From assembly GCA_025964255.1 (NCBI GenBank), contig JAOPZF010000156.1:1-50179 (forward strand): a stretch of 50,179 nt of DNA, written 5' to 3'. Each line of letters starts with the position of its first letter. Position 1 is the first letter of the stretch. Of the stretch, positions 7,731-16,371 are shown piece after piece. A program made the position numbers and the translations under genes. The notes beneath the pieces were generated by a model. That model saw only the letters and a program-made list of their open reading frames with translations, was not told the DNA's origin and did not search any database. Source of the stretch: Solirubrobacterales bacterium. GTDB taxonomy: Bacteria; Actinomycetota; Thermoleophilia; Solirubrobacterales; 70-9.

Positions 7731-9317
7731 ATGAAACTCCGGAAGCCTGCACATCTGCCGCTGAGGCCGCCTTCGATGGCGGAGTTGCTTGACTCATCCT
7801 CCGGAGACCGCCTTGGTGAGTCGCTAGATCGCACGGCCGACATCTGCCTACCCCTGCTCTTGCGTCCCGAGCGGTGGATCCATCGGCGGGTGGAGAGGAT
7901 CCAGATCATCGATCGCGCCACGATCCATCGAACCGTCAGCGCGGATTTCACTCTGCCTCCCGGGACCCCGCCGATCGACACGCGCGGCGATCGAGAAATA
8001 CATGCGGCGCCTCTCTATCTCCTCCGGCGCGATCACCCTGACCCGCTGCGAGAAGGCAAGGCCCGTACGAGGTTCACTCCCTGGCGGCCCGATGAGCACC
8101 CGCGCCGTTTGCCGATGTCGCTATTCACGGATCTCACCTTTGAAGACGACCGCGGCAACCACCTTCCCTTGGTCACCCGCAGGCAGACCACTGCCCTCGC
8201 CAGCCTCATGTTGGGGAAGCTGGCAGCGCAGACGGTGGGTGAGTCACTCCCCGATGAACTCAATAGAAAAGTCGCGACCATCGTCCAAGGCAACCGGCTC
8301 AACCGGCGCGAAGCTCTTCGAGATGTCTTCGACAAGAACGCCACGGGCGCGCGCGAAAACCTGCGGAATTCGGCCAAATTCGGGGAATTCGCGTGCGTCC
8401 TGGCTACGCATTTGCCGATCGTTTGCCTGCTCCCGACGGGAGCGCAGCGGCGCACGATCACGAAGCTCTCATACGTCGAGCCGATCGACCCCGACGAGTC
8501 GATGGGGAAAGCGCAGCTACGAAGATTTCTGTTCCTCAAGTCCGAGTATTTCGCCGTCAGCATCACCGAGATTGCGGCGAGCGCCAGCCACCACATCGAA
8601 CTCGTCCTGCCTGACGACCTGCAGTTGAACTACATCGCCTTGACGGGGAAGGAGTACCGCTCGGCGAATGTTCCGTGGAAGAAACTGAAGCCGCAGGAGC
8701 GAGTCTTCTCGATCCGCCAGGTCGCGAGGGCGAACAGAGGCAATCTGTACATGTCCGACATGCCTCCCGGGCGACGGATGGGTCGGGTCGCGCTCAAGCT
8801 GCGGGTCTGTCGCACCGGTTTCATGCTGGGGGCCTTGGCGACGTCCTTCGCGATCACCGTGTTGCTCGGGGTGATGGCGCTACTGGCACATGATGTCTTC
8901 CGGGACTCCGAATCCGAAGCGGCGGTGGTCACGCTGCTTCTCCTGCCGACGATCGTGGCGGCCTACGTCGCCCGCCCCGGCGAGCATTCGATGACCTCGC
9001 GGATGCTGCGTTGGCCCAGGGCAGTCTTGCTCTTCAACGCGTCGCTTCTCTTCTTCGCAGTCATCGCCGATCTGACGACGCCACGCGGGCAGATGAAAGC
9101 GGACAGCCCGCGTTTGGGTGGGTTCCTGGAATGGATCTGCGGCTTGTTTGATCCCAGCACTTCGAACTGGCAGGTGCTGCAAGGGCGCTGGGGGGCGTTG
9201 GCGGGACTGAGTGCCATTTGCACCGCGATCTTCGTCCTTACCAACTTCTGGCCCCGCCCCCACGGACAGTCGCGCTATCGACAAACTTCGATCAAAGCAG
9301 CCGGATCCGCCGCCTGA
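7731..9317 (+). CDS. Hypothetical membrane protein: large cytoplasmic N-region plus four C-terminal TM segments
   Basis: 528 aa, not recognised. Residues 1-360 are hydrophilic and Arg-rich, with a segment WIHRRVERIQIIDRATIHR followed by SADFTLP. Four hydrophobic segments follow at about 364-390, 397-415, 431-450 and 487-507, ending in a short basic tail. No catalytic motif of a known transporter, kinase or protease is visible. The architecture (soluble sensor-like part, then a compact TM bundle) would suit signal transmission or a membrane effector, but that is speculation. It is paired with the small gene at 7356-7697 and interrupts the E1/E2 dehydrogenase locus. It converges with the E2 gene at 9337. 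Confidence 0.7.
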   Translation: MKLRKPAHLPLRPPSMAELLDSSSGDRLGESLDRTADICLPLLLRPERWIHRRVERIQIIDRATIHRTVSADFTLPPGTPPIDTRGDREIHAAPLYLLRRDHPDPLREGKARTRFTPWRPDEHPRRLPMSLFTDLTFEDDRGNHLPLVTRRQTTALASLMLGKLAAQTVGESLPDELNRKVATIVQGNRLNRREALRDVFDKNATGARENLRNSAKFGEFACVLATHLPIVCLLPTGAQRRTITKLSYVEPIDPDESMGKAQLRRFLFLKSEYFAVSITEIAASASHHIELVLPDDLQLNYIALTGKEYRSANVPWKKLKPQERVFSIRQVARANRGNLYMSDMPPGRRMGRVALKLRVCRTGFMLGALATSFAITVLLGVMALLAHDVFRDSESEAAVVTLLLLPTIVAAYVARPGEHSMTSRMLRWPRAVLLFNASLLFFAVIADLTTPRGQMKADSPRLGGFLEWICGLFDPSTSNWQVLQGRWGALAGLSAICTAIFVLTNFWPRPHGQSRYRQTSIKAAGSAA

Positions 9318-9343
9318 CGGCGTGCCGAGACCCGGGTCAGGCG
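9311..9343. terminator. Convergent hairpin spanning both stop codons
   Basis: A perfect 8-bp inverted repeat, CGCCTGAC at 9311-9318 and GTCAGGCG at 9336-9343, with a 17-base loop. It contains the stop codon of the membrane protein (TGA 9315-9317) and that of the convergent E2 gene (9337-9339). No T-run follows on either side, so termination strength is uncertain; it may be a bidirectional stop or a transcript-end stabiliser. Confidence 0.4.
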
Positions 9344-10704
9344 TAGGCCTCGGTCGACCAGGACTCGAGGCGGGATTTGACGGCGACCGCGAAGCGGGTC
9401 GCGTCGGCGCCGTCGACGGCGCGGTGGTCGAAGGTGACGGCAAGGCGGAGGATCGAGCGGATCGCGATCATCTCCTCGCCGTCGGAGCTGGTTACGACCC
9501 AGGGGCGACGCTGGATGGTGGGGACGCCGAGGATCGCGACCTGCGGCTGGTTGATGATCGCGGGCGCCGAGACGGCGCCGACCGAACCGGGGTTGGAGAT
9601 CGTGAAGGTCCCACCGGCGAGGTCATCCGGCACCAGCTTGCGGTCGCGGGCACGAGCGGCGAGGTCGGCGATCGCGGCCCCGATCGCGGGCGCGGTCAGT
9701 GAGCCGGCATCGGGGATGACCGGGACAAGAAGGCCGGCCTTGGTGTCGACCGCGATCCCAAGGTTTACCTGCCCCCACCGGATCGTCTGCGTCCCTTGGA
9801 AGGTCGCGTTCATGTCCGGGTATTCCCCCAATGCCGCGCAGGTCGCGCGAGCGATGAAGGGCAGGAACGAAAGCTTGGCGTCACCGGCGGCGAGCCGCGC
9901 CTTGTTCAGCTCGGTCCGTGCGCGGATCACGGAGCTGAGGTCGACATCGGTCTCCGTCGTCATATGCGCGGCCGTCTGTCGCGACCGGATCATGTGCTCG
10001 GCGATGGCCTGCCGCACACGACTCGTGGGCACGACCTCGTGGGGCACGTTTTCGTAGCCCGCCGGAATCCCTTGCGGGGAAGCAACGACGGGCTTCGAAG
10101 GAGCGGGACCCGCCTCCGCGGCGGCGAGCACATCCGCTTTTCGGATCCGGCCTCGTTTCCCGGTTCCGGTGACGGCTCCAAGGTCGATCCCGCGTTTCGA
10201 AGCGATTCGCTTGGCCAATGGCGAAGCGAGAGGCCCGGGCAAGCTGGTCACCGCGTCGGCGGCCGCAGCAGGATCGAAGCTCCCATTCGCGTCGCGCCCG
10301 CCGGCCGCTCTCTCGGCCACGCCCGGAGCCGGCCCGCCCGAGCTAGGCGCGGACGCCGGCGAGGGGTCTCCGGGAACTCCGCCGAAGGCGCCCGGAGACC
10401 CCTCGTCGGTGGCCGCGCTCGCATCCGCCACATCCGCACCGCCCCCGTTCCCATCCCCATCCAGCTCACAAATCGCCTCGCCAACCGGAACGACGGCGTC
10501 TGCCTCGGCAAAGATCGCGGTGACAACTCCCGCCGCCGGCGACTCCACCTCCATATCGACCTTGTCCGTGGCGATTTCGCAGAGCACATCCCCCTCGCCG
10601 ACCGCATCGCCGACAGCCACCTGCCAGACCGTGATCGTCCCCTCCTCGATCGAGACCCCCATGTGCGGCATCGGGACCACGGTCCCGGTCGAGGTCGGGC
10701 TCAT
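9337..10704 (-). CDS. Dihydrolipoamide acyltransferase (E2) of a 2-oxoacid/acetoin dehydrogenase complex (copy 1)
   Basis: 455 aa with the full E2 layout. An N-terminal lipoyl domain has the lipoylated lysine in EIATDKVDMEVE (about residue 48). An Ala/Pro/Gly/Ser-rich linker leads to a peripheral-subunit-binding domain (SPLAKRIASKRGIDLGAVTG), then a second linker and the catalytic acetyltransferase domain ending in FDHRAVDGADA (HxxxDG active site). It transfers the acyl group from E1 to CoA. The ATG overlaps the ADH stop by 4 bp, so ADH-E2 is an operon starting at the promoter with operator 2. No E3 gene is present, so the complex must borrow one from elsewhere. Confidence 0.93.
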   Translation of the reverse strand: MSPTSTGTVVPMPHMGVSIEEGTITVWQVAVGDAVGEGDVLCEIATDKVDMEVESPAAGVVTAIFAEADAVVPVGEAICELDGDGNGGGADVADASAATDEGSPGAFGGVPGDPSPASAPSSGGPAPGVAERAAGGRDANGSFDPAAAADAVTSLPGPLASPLAKRIASKRGIDLGAVTGTGKRGRIRKADVLAAAEAGPAPSKPVVASPQGIPAGYENVPHEVVPTSRVRQAIAEHMIRSRQTAAHMTTETDVDLSSVIRARTELNKARLAAGDAKLSFLPFIARATCAALGEYPDMNATFQGTQTIRWGQVNLGIAVDTKAGLLVPVIPDAGSLTAPAIGAAIADLAARARDRKLVPDDLAGGTFTISNPGSVGAVSAPAIINQPQVAILGVPTIQRRPWVVTSSDGEEMIAIRSILRLAVTFDHRAVDGADATRFAVAVKSRLESWSTEAYA

Positions 10705-11753
10705 CCCTTCACCTGGGCCAGCACCTTGACCTCATCGCGGGGGTCGGCGGCCAGGCGTTCGATTTCGGTCCCGACCTCGTCGAGGGCGATCCGGTTGGTG
10801 ATCATGACGCTCGGGTCGAGCGCGCCGGAGGCGATCATCGCCGCCACCCGCGGCAGATCGTTGGCGTAACCGAGCGTCGCGATCAGCTCACGCTCGAAGA
10901 GGACCATGCGGCCGGCGTCGACCGCGACCGGTTTCTTCGGGATCCCCGCGATCACGATGCGGCCGCCCCGCTCACTCATCTCCATCGCCGCTTCGAGCGC
11001 CGGGACGGCGCCGCTGCAGTCGACGACGACGCCGGCGCCGCCGCCCGTCAGGCCGCGCACGGCGCGGGCGAAGTCCTTCTTCTCGGGCTCGGGCGCGTGG
11101 GTCTCGAAGCCGTGGGCCTCGGCCCGCGCCAGGCGCCCGGGCGAGAGCTCGCAGACCAGCGGCTCGAGCCCGAGCGAGCGCGCCAGGAGCGCCGTCGCGG
11201 CGCCGACCGGGCCGTAACCGATCACCACGACCCGTTCGCCGGCCCGCGCGTGTCCCCGGTCCAGTGCGTGCAGGCCGACCGCGAGCGGCTCGAGCAGCGC
11301 GCCCACCTCGTCGGGGACCGAGTCGGGCAACGGCACCGCGCAGTAGGCGGGGAAGCGGACCAGTGGCGCGAACGCCCCATCCGACGACAGCCCGATCGAG
11401 CCGCTGTAGATGCACTGGTTGTAGCGCCCCTCGAGGCAGGCCTTGCACTCGCCGCAGCGCCAGCAGGCGTCGGCCGACACCCGGTCGCCGGGCCTCACCT
11501 GGTCGACGCCCTCTCCGGACGCGGTGACCACGCCGGAGAACTCGTGACCCAGCGTCACCGGAGGTGCATGCCCGGTCAGCGGGTGGGCCTTCTCCGGCCG
11601 GATCGCGAAGTTGTGTCGAAACTCGGCCAGGTCGGAGCCGCAGATGCCGCAATAGGCGACTTCCACCTCGATCATTCCGGGCCCGAGCGGCAGCGACAGC
11701 TCGACGTCCTCGAACCGTAGGTCACCCGCGGCGTGCCAGCGCACAGCCTCCAC
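10701..11753 (-). CDS. Zinc-dependent alcohol dehydrogenase, butanediol/sorbitol dehydrogenase-like
   Basis: 350 aa medium-chain dehydrogenase. It has the catalytic zinc region YCGICGSDLAEF (34-45) and GHEFSGVV, the four-cysteine structural zinc lobe CxxCxxCxxxxxxxC within VSADACWRCGECKACLEG and following residues, and an NAD-binding Rossmann motif (VVIGYGPVGAA). This oxidises a secondary alcohol to a ketone or the reverse. Being coupled to E2 and sharing a promoter region with the hydantoinase-like carboxylase genes, it could supply the ketone or acetoin substrate. First gene of its operon; the start is 15 bp from operator 2. Confidence 0.9.
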   Translation of the reverse strand: MEAVRWHAAGDLRFEDVELSLPLGPGMIEVEVAYCGICGSDLAEFRHNFAIRPEKAHPLTGHAPPVTLGHEFSGVVTASGEGVDQVRPGDRVSADACWRCGECKACLEGRYNQCIYSGSIGLSSDGAFAPLVRFPAYCAVPLPDSVPDEVGALLEPLAVGLHALDRGHARAGERVVVIGYGPVGAATALLARSLGLEPLVCELSPGRLARAEAHGFETHAPEPEKKDFARAVRGLTGGGAGVVVDCSGAVPALEAAMEMSERGGRIVIAGIPKKPVAVDAGRMVLFERELIATLGYANDLPRVAAMIASGALDPSVMITNRIALDEVGTEIERLAADPRDEVKVLAQVKG

Positions 11754-11768
11754 GTCGGGGAACTTATC

Positions 11769-11792
11769 ACCTGACCGACCGGACGGTCAGTC
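11769..11792. promoter_or_regulatory. Palindromic operator 2 (same element as operator 1)
   Basis: Element with right half GGACGGTCAGTC at 11781-11792, identical to operator 1, and left half ACCTGACCGACC. The core CTGACCG/CGGTCAG pairs perfectly around the centre at 11780/11781 except for the innermost A:A pair. It lies between the ADH start (11753, minus) and the hyuA-like start (11907, plus). This is the second copy in the window and links the two divergent loci into one inferred regulon. Confidence 0.72.
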
Positions 11793-11906
11793 ACCTGCAA
11801 GAATGATTTGGAGGGACCCATCAAGGGAGCGTCGCGAAGCGCTCCCGGCACCTCGGGAAGGTGCCTAGATTGTCCTCAGGAATCCGCTCAGCGAGAGGAG
11901 ACAGCT

Positions 11907-14048
11907 TTGCCCGGAATGGTCTGCGGTGTCGACATCGGCGGCACCTTCACCGACTGCGTGCTGGTCGACGAGGACGGTCGCGTTGCCTACGGCAAGGCCC
12001 TCTCATCGCCGGCCGACAGCTTCAAATCCGGGTTCTTCGGCTCGATCGAGTCGGCGGGCGACCAGCTCGGCCTCGCCAGCGGCGAGATCTACACGAAGAT
12101 GGACCGGCTGATCTCGCACGGCTCGACCGTCGCCACCAACATCGTGGTCGAGCGCAAAGGGGCCGCGATCGGGCTGATCACGACGCGCGGCTTCGAGGAC
12201 ACGGTGCGGACGATGCGCGGCCTCGGCCGGCCGACCGGCGAGCCGCCCGAGAATCTCCTGCGCTTTGCCGAAACCCGCAAGCCCGAGCCGCTGGTGCCGA
12301 TCGAGCGCACCTTCGGCGTCGCCGAGCGGATCGACTCCGACGGCGACGTCGTCGTCGCCCTCGACGAGACCGCGGTCGCCGAGGCAGCCGACGCGCTCCT
12401 TGCCGCCGGGGTCGAGACGATCGCGATCGCCTTCCTCTGGTCGGTCCGCAACGACGCCCATGAGCGGCGCGCCCGCGAGATCGTCAACGAGCGGGCCCCC
12501 GGCGTCTTCGTGACCATCTCCAGCGAGATCTCCAAGTCGGTCGGCGAGTACGAGCGGTTCGTCGCCACCCTGATCAACTCCTACGTCGGCCCGGTGACCA
12601 GCACCTACCTGCACGGCGTCCAGGACCGCCTCGCCGACGTCGGCTTCGCCGGCGAGCTCCACATCATGCAGTGCCACGGTGGCATGGTCCCGCTCGGGCT
12701 CGGCGCCGACCGGCCGATCTTCACGATCGGCTCCGGGCCGGTCGGCGGCCTGATCGGCTGCGCCCGCGTCGCCGACGACCTCGGCCGGCGCGACATCATC
12801 GCCTCCGACATGGGCGGGACCTCGTTCGACGTCGGGATCATCAAGGACGGCGAGCCGCTCGCCGCCGACGACACCCTGCTCGGCAAGTGGCGCTACCGGG
12901 TGCCCGCGGTCGAGGTGATCTCGATCGGCGCCGGCGGCGGCTCGATCGCCTGGATCGATGAGCTCGGCGGCGGCCTCCGGGTCGGCCCGCAGAGCGCCTC
13001 CTCGCTGCCCGGGCCCTGCTGCTACGACCGCGGCGGCGAGGAGCCGACGGTGACCGACGCCGACCTGATCCTCGGCTACATCGCCCCCGAGGCGACTTTC
13101 GGATCGAAGGGCGAACGGGGCGGGTTCAAACCGCGCCGCGACCTCGCCGAGAAGGCGATCAAGGAGAAGATCGCCGACCCGCTCGGCCTCTCCGTCACCG
13201 ACGCCGCGCTCGGCATCGTCGAGGTCGCCAACGCGAAGATGGCGGCGGCGCTCGAGAACGAGATCATCGGCCGCGGCTTCGACCCGCGTGACTTCGTCCT
13301 CATGTCCTACGGCGGCGCGGGCCCGTTCCACGCCGCCGGCTACGCGGCCTCGCTCGGCGTCGAGACGATCGTCGTCCCCGGTGAGGCGGCCTCGGTCTGG
13401 TCGGCCTTCGGCATCTCCCAGGCCGACATCCGCTACCAGTACGAATCCTCGGTCGTCCTGATCGAGCCGTTCGACGTCGGCGCCGTGCGCGGCGCCTTCG
13501 GCGAGCTGGAGGAGCAGGCGCGCGCGGCGCTTTCCGCCCGCGAGGACGTCGACGAGTTCGAGTTCCGCCGCTTCGCCCGCATGCGCTTCCAGTGGCAACG
13601 GCACGAGCTCGAGATGAGCTTCCCCGCCGGCGAGATCGACGCCGCCACCCTGGAGGAGGTCAAACGCGAGTTCGTCGACATCTACACCGACCGCTACGGC
13701 GAGGTCGCGCTGCTGCCCGGCGCCGCGGTCGAGATCGTCTCAATCCGGCTCGAGCCGGCGATCGCGACGGGCTCGGAGAACCTCGACCGGCTCGACGTCG
13801 CCGAGGGCGAGGAGTTCGTCAAAGGCACCCGCCCGGTCTACTTCGAGCGCGGCGCGGGCGCGGTCGAGGCCGCCGTCTACAACGGCGACGCGATGCCGCT
13901 CGGTGAGGTGGTCGAGGGGCCCGCGGTGATCGACCTGGCGATCACCGGGATCGTCGTCCCGCCCGGCACCAGCTGCGAACGACGAGCTACCGGCGATTTC
14001 GTGATGACGATGCCGACCGCGCACGCCGAGGCCAAGGAGACCCGATGA
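11907..14048 (+). CDS. Hydantoinase A/oxoprolinase family ATP-hydrolysing subunit (ketone carboxylase-like)
   Basis: 713 aa from the TTG at 11907, supported by AGAGGAG at 11894-11900 six bases upstream; the frame is open back to 11808, but that stretch is the leader and has no site. The N-terminal ASKHA-type phosphate loop DIGGTFTD (9-16) and a second nucleotide loop SDMGGTSFDVG are present, with the family blocks SHGSTVATNIVVERKGA and GSGPVGGL. These enzymes spend ATP to activate a carbonyl: 5-oxoprolinase, N-methylhydantoinase, acetone and acetophenone carboxylases. Its stop overlaps the HyuB-like ATG by 4 bp. The downstream acyl-CoA ligase and SDR favour a ketone carboxylase; oxoprolinase or hydantoinase remains possible. 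Confidence 0.88.
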   Translation: MPGMVCGVDIGGTFTDCVLVDEDGRVAYGKALSSPADSFKSGFFGSIESAGDQLGLASGEIYTKMDRLISHGSTVATNIVVERKGAAIGLITTRGFEDTVRTMRGLGRPTGEPPENLLRFAETRKPEPLVPIERTFGVAERIDSDGDVVVALDETAVAEAADALLAAGVETIAIAFLWSVRNDAHERRAREIVNERAPGVFVTISSEISKSVGEYERFVATLINSYVGPVTSTYLHGVQDRLADVGFAGELHIMQCHGGMVPLGLGADRPIFTIGSGPVGGLIGCARVADDLGRRDIIASDMGGTSFDVGIIKDGEPLAADDTLLGKWRYRVPAVEVISIGAGGGSIAWIDELGGGLRVGPQSASSLPGPCCYDRGGEEPTVTDADLILGYIAPEATFGSKGERGGFKPRRDLAEKAIKEKIADPLGLSVTDAALGIVEVANAKMAAALENEIIGRGFDPRDFVLMSYGGAGPFHAAGYAASLGVETIVVPGEAASVWSAFGISQADIRYQYESSVVLIEPFDVGAVRGAFGELEEQARAALSAREDVDEFEFRRFARMRFQWQRHELEMSFPAGEIDAATLEEVKREFVDIYTDRYGEVALLPGAAVEIVSIRLEPAIATGSENLDRLDVAEGEEFVKGTRPVYFERGAGAVEAAVYNGDAMPLGEVVEGPAVIDLAITGIVVPPGTSCERRATGDFVMTMPTAHAEAKETR

Positions 14049-16357
14049 ACCCCGCCACCGCCGCACCCGCCACCGCCGAGACCGGCCGCCCGCAGCGCCC
14101 GCCCGAGTTCTGGGACGGCGTCGACCATGCCTTCAACCCGACCGGCCCGGTCAAGGTGCCGCCCAACCTGACGCTCTCGACCGAGGCGGAGACGGAGATC
14201 GACCCGATCACCTACGAGGTCGTCCGCCATGGCCTCTGGAACGCCAACGCCGAGCACGTCCGGGAGATCGAGAACCTCGCCGTCTCGCAGATCACGGTCG
14301 AGATCCGGGACTTCCAGCCCTGCATCCTCACCGAGGACGCCGAGCTCCTCTACTTCGGCCCCTGCCTCCAGTACATGTCGGGGATGCTCGACATGATGAC
14401 CCGCTACATCCTCGAACACCGGGGGGAACGGGTCAAAGACGGGGACATGTGGCTCTGCAACGACCCGATCATCGGCACCGCGCACCAGCCCGACGTCGGG
14501 CTGATGTGCCCGGTCTTCATCGATGGCGAGGTCTTCTGCTGGGTCGCCAACATCTCCCACCAGAACGACATCGGCGGCACCGTCCCCGGTTCCTTCTGCC
14601 CGAACGCCGAAGACGCCTTCTGGGACCCGCCCAGCTACCCGCCGTTCAAGATCGTCGAGGGCAACCAGATCGTCCCCGACATGGAGGCGCTCTACCGGCG
14701 CTGCTCGCGGACGCCGGAGAACCTCTCGCTCGACCTGCGGGCGACGATCGCCGGCAACAACGCGGCGCGCTCGCGGATCCTCGGCCTGGTCGACAAGTAC
14801 GGCAAGGGCGTCGTCAAGGGCGTGATGCGGCGGGCGCTCGACGCGAGCCAGCGGGCGATGGAAGCGGCGCTGGAGACGATCCCCGACGGGACCTACTCCG
14901 ACCGGCTGATCCAGGAGGTCTCGCGCAACGGCGACCGCGGCACCTACCCGGTCCAGACCACGGTCCGCAAGCGGGGCAAGGAGCTGATCTGGGACAACGT
15001 CGGCACCCACGACCAGGTCGGCGCGATCAACGTCGGCTTCGCCGCCTGGCGCGGGGCGATCCTCGGCGCGATCAACGTCTTGATGCTGCCCGGCCAGATG
15101 GGCTGCATCGGTGGCGCCGCGCGGCTCTGCAAGTTCGACCCGGAACCGGGGAAGATCACCTCGCCCGACTGGGGCGCCGCGGTCAGCCCGGCGGGCGTCT
15201 ACGCGACCGAGACCGCGATCTCGCTCTGCAACGCGCTGGTCTCGAAGATGATGCTGGCGTCGAGCGACGAGACGATGCGGGCGAACGCGGTGACCCCCGA
15301 TGGTGCGCAGTGGCCCTGCCACTTCGTCTCCGGCGAGAACCAGCGCGGCGACTATTACGTCGGCGGCATGGGCGACAACATGCTCGGCGGCGGTGGCGGG
15401 ACCGCCTGGCGCGACGGCGAATTCGCCAACGGCCACTTCTGGATCCCGGAGGGCCGCGGGCCGAATGTCGAGGCCTACGAGGCCGACTGGCCGATCCTCT
15501 ACCTGTTCCGCCGCGAGCACGCCGACTCCGGCGGCGCGGGGCGCTCGCGGGCCGGCAACGGCGGCGAGATCGCCTACGTCCCACATAAGGGCGACTCGTT
15601 CCTCGGCCTGGCGACCAACGAGGCGATCCCGAAGACGCCGGGCCTTCTCGGCGGCAACCCGGGTTCGATCATGCGCACGCGGGTGATCCAGGGCTCCGAC
15701 CTGCGGGCGCGCTTCGCCGCCGGGGAGATGCCGCAGGACCTCGACGAGCTGAAGGGCTCCGAGCTCGACATCGGCGGCAAGCCCGACGGCTTCCCGGTCG
15801 GCGACGACGACGTCCTCTACTGGAACTGGCTGGCCCCGGGCGGCTACGGCGACCCGCTGACCCGCGACCCCGAGAAGGTGCTCGCCGACGTCGAGGCGGG
15901 CGCGGTCAGCGCGCGGGTGGCCGACGACGTGTACGTGGTGAAGCTCGACGCCGACGGGCGGGTCGACGCCGAGGCGACGACGAAGCGGCGCGAGCGCAAG
16001 CTGCTTGAACGGCTGCACGACTGTGGCGTCGACCGTGACGCCGTGGCGCCCGCGGTCGAGGTCGCCGAGGGGGCCGAGTCGATCGGCGACGCCTACCTCA
16101 TCGATCGCGACGAGGGCGTCTTCCGCTGTCACCGCTGCGCGACCTCGCTCGGCCCGCTCGACGGCAACCCGAAGCTGGCGATGGCGAGCCGCGAGCTGCC
16201 GACCCGAGCGCTCGACCCGGGCTACCCCGATCCGGCGCGGTTCGTCGACGACGAGGTCGTCTTCCGCGAGTTCTGCTGCCCCGGATGCGGCGTGCGATTG
16301 GCGAGCGAAACGGGCTATCCGGGCGAGGCCCCGTTCCACGAGCTGCGGCTCGACTGA
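14045..16357 (+). CDS. Hydantoinase B-like subunit fused to a C-terminal four-cysteine (acetone carboxylase gamma-like) domain
   Basis: 770 aa, longer than a typical HyuB (about 520-600). Residues about 45-620 match the hydantoinase B/oxoprolinase fold (DPITYEVVRHGLWNANAEH, GDMWLCNDPIIGTAHQPD, HQNDIGG, GGGGG). The last 80 residues form a separate cysteine module: C695-x2-C698, then C744/C745-x2-C748 in EFCCPGC, a probable zinc site like the small gamma/zinc subunits of acetone and acetophenone carboxylases. I read this as a fusion of the large carboxylating subunit with its small zinc subunit, which argues against plain oxoprolinase. Overlaps hyuA-like by 4 bp; the ligase ATG follows 14 bp after its stop. 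Confidence 0.82.
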   Translation: MNPATAAPATAETGRPQRPPEFWDGVDHAFNPTGPVKVPPNLTLSTEAETEIDPITYEVVRHGLWNANAEHVREIENLAVSQITVEIRDFQPCILTEDAELLYFGPCLQYMSGMLDMMTRYILEHRGERVKDGDMWLCNDPIIGTAHQPDVGLMCPVFIDGEVFCWVANISHQNDIGGTVPGSFCPNAEDAFWDPPSYPPFKIVEGNQIVPDMEALYRRCSRTPENLSLDLRATIAGNNAARSRILGLVDKYGKGVVKGVMRRALDASQRAMEAALETIPDGTYSDRLIQEVSRNGDRGTYPVQTTVRKRGKELIWDNVGTHDQVGAINVGFAAWRGAILGAINVLMLPGQMGCIGGAARLCKFDPEPGKITSPDWGAAVSPAGVYATETAISLCNALVSKMMLASSDETMRANAVTPDGAQWPCHFVSGENQRGDYYVGGMGDNMLGGGGGTAWRDGEFANGHFWIPEGRGPNVEAYEADWPILYLFRREHADSGGAGRSRAGNGGEIAYVPHKGDSFLGLATNEAIPKTPGLLGGNPGSIMRTRVIQGSDLRARFAAGEMPQDLDELKGSELDIGGKPDGFPVGDDDVLYWNWLAPGGYGDPLTRDPEKVLADVEAGAVSARVADDVYVVKLDADGRVDAEATTKRRERKLLERLHDCGVDRDAVAPAVEVAEGAESIGDAYLIDRDEGVFRCHRCATSLGPLDGNPKLAMASRELPTRALDPGYPDPARFVDDEVVFREFCCPGCGVRLASETGYPGEAPFHELRLD

Positions 16358-16371
16358 GGGAGGGCCGAGAG

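Noticed and set aside
12003..13604. Long minus-strand open frame opposite the hyuA-like gene
   Set aside because: It is a GC-bias shadow: Arg/Asp/Gly/Val-rich with no motif, while the plus strand has complete family motifs.
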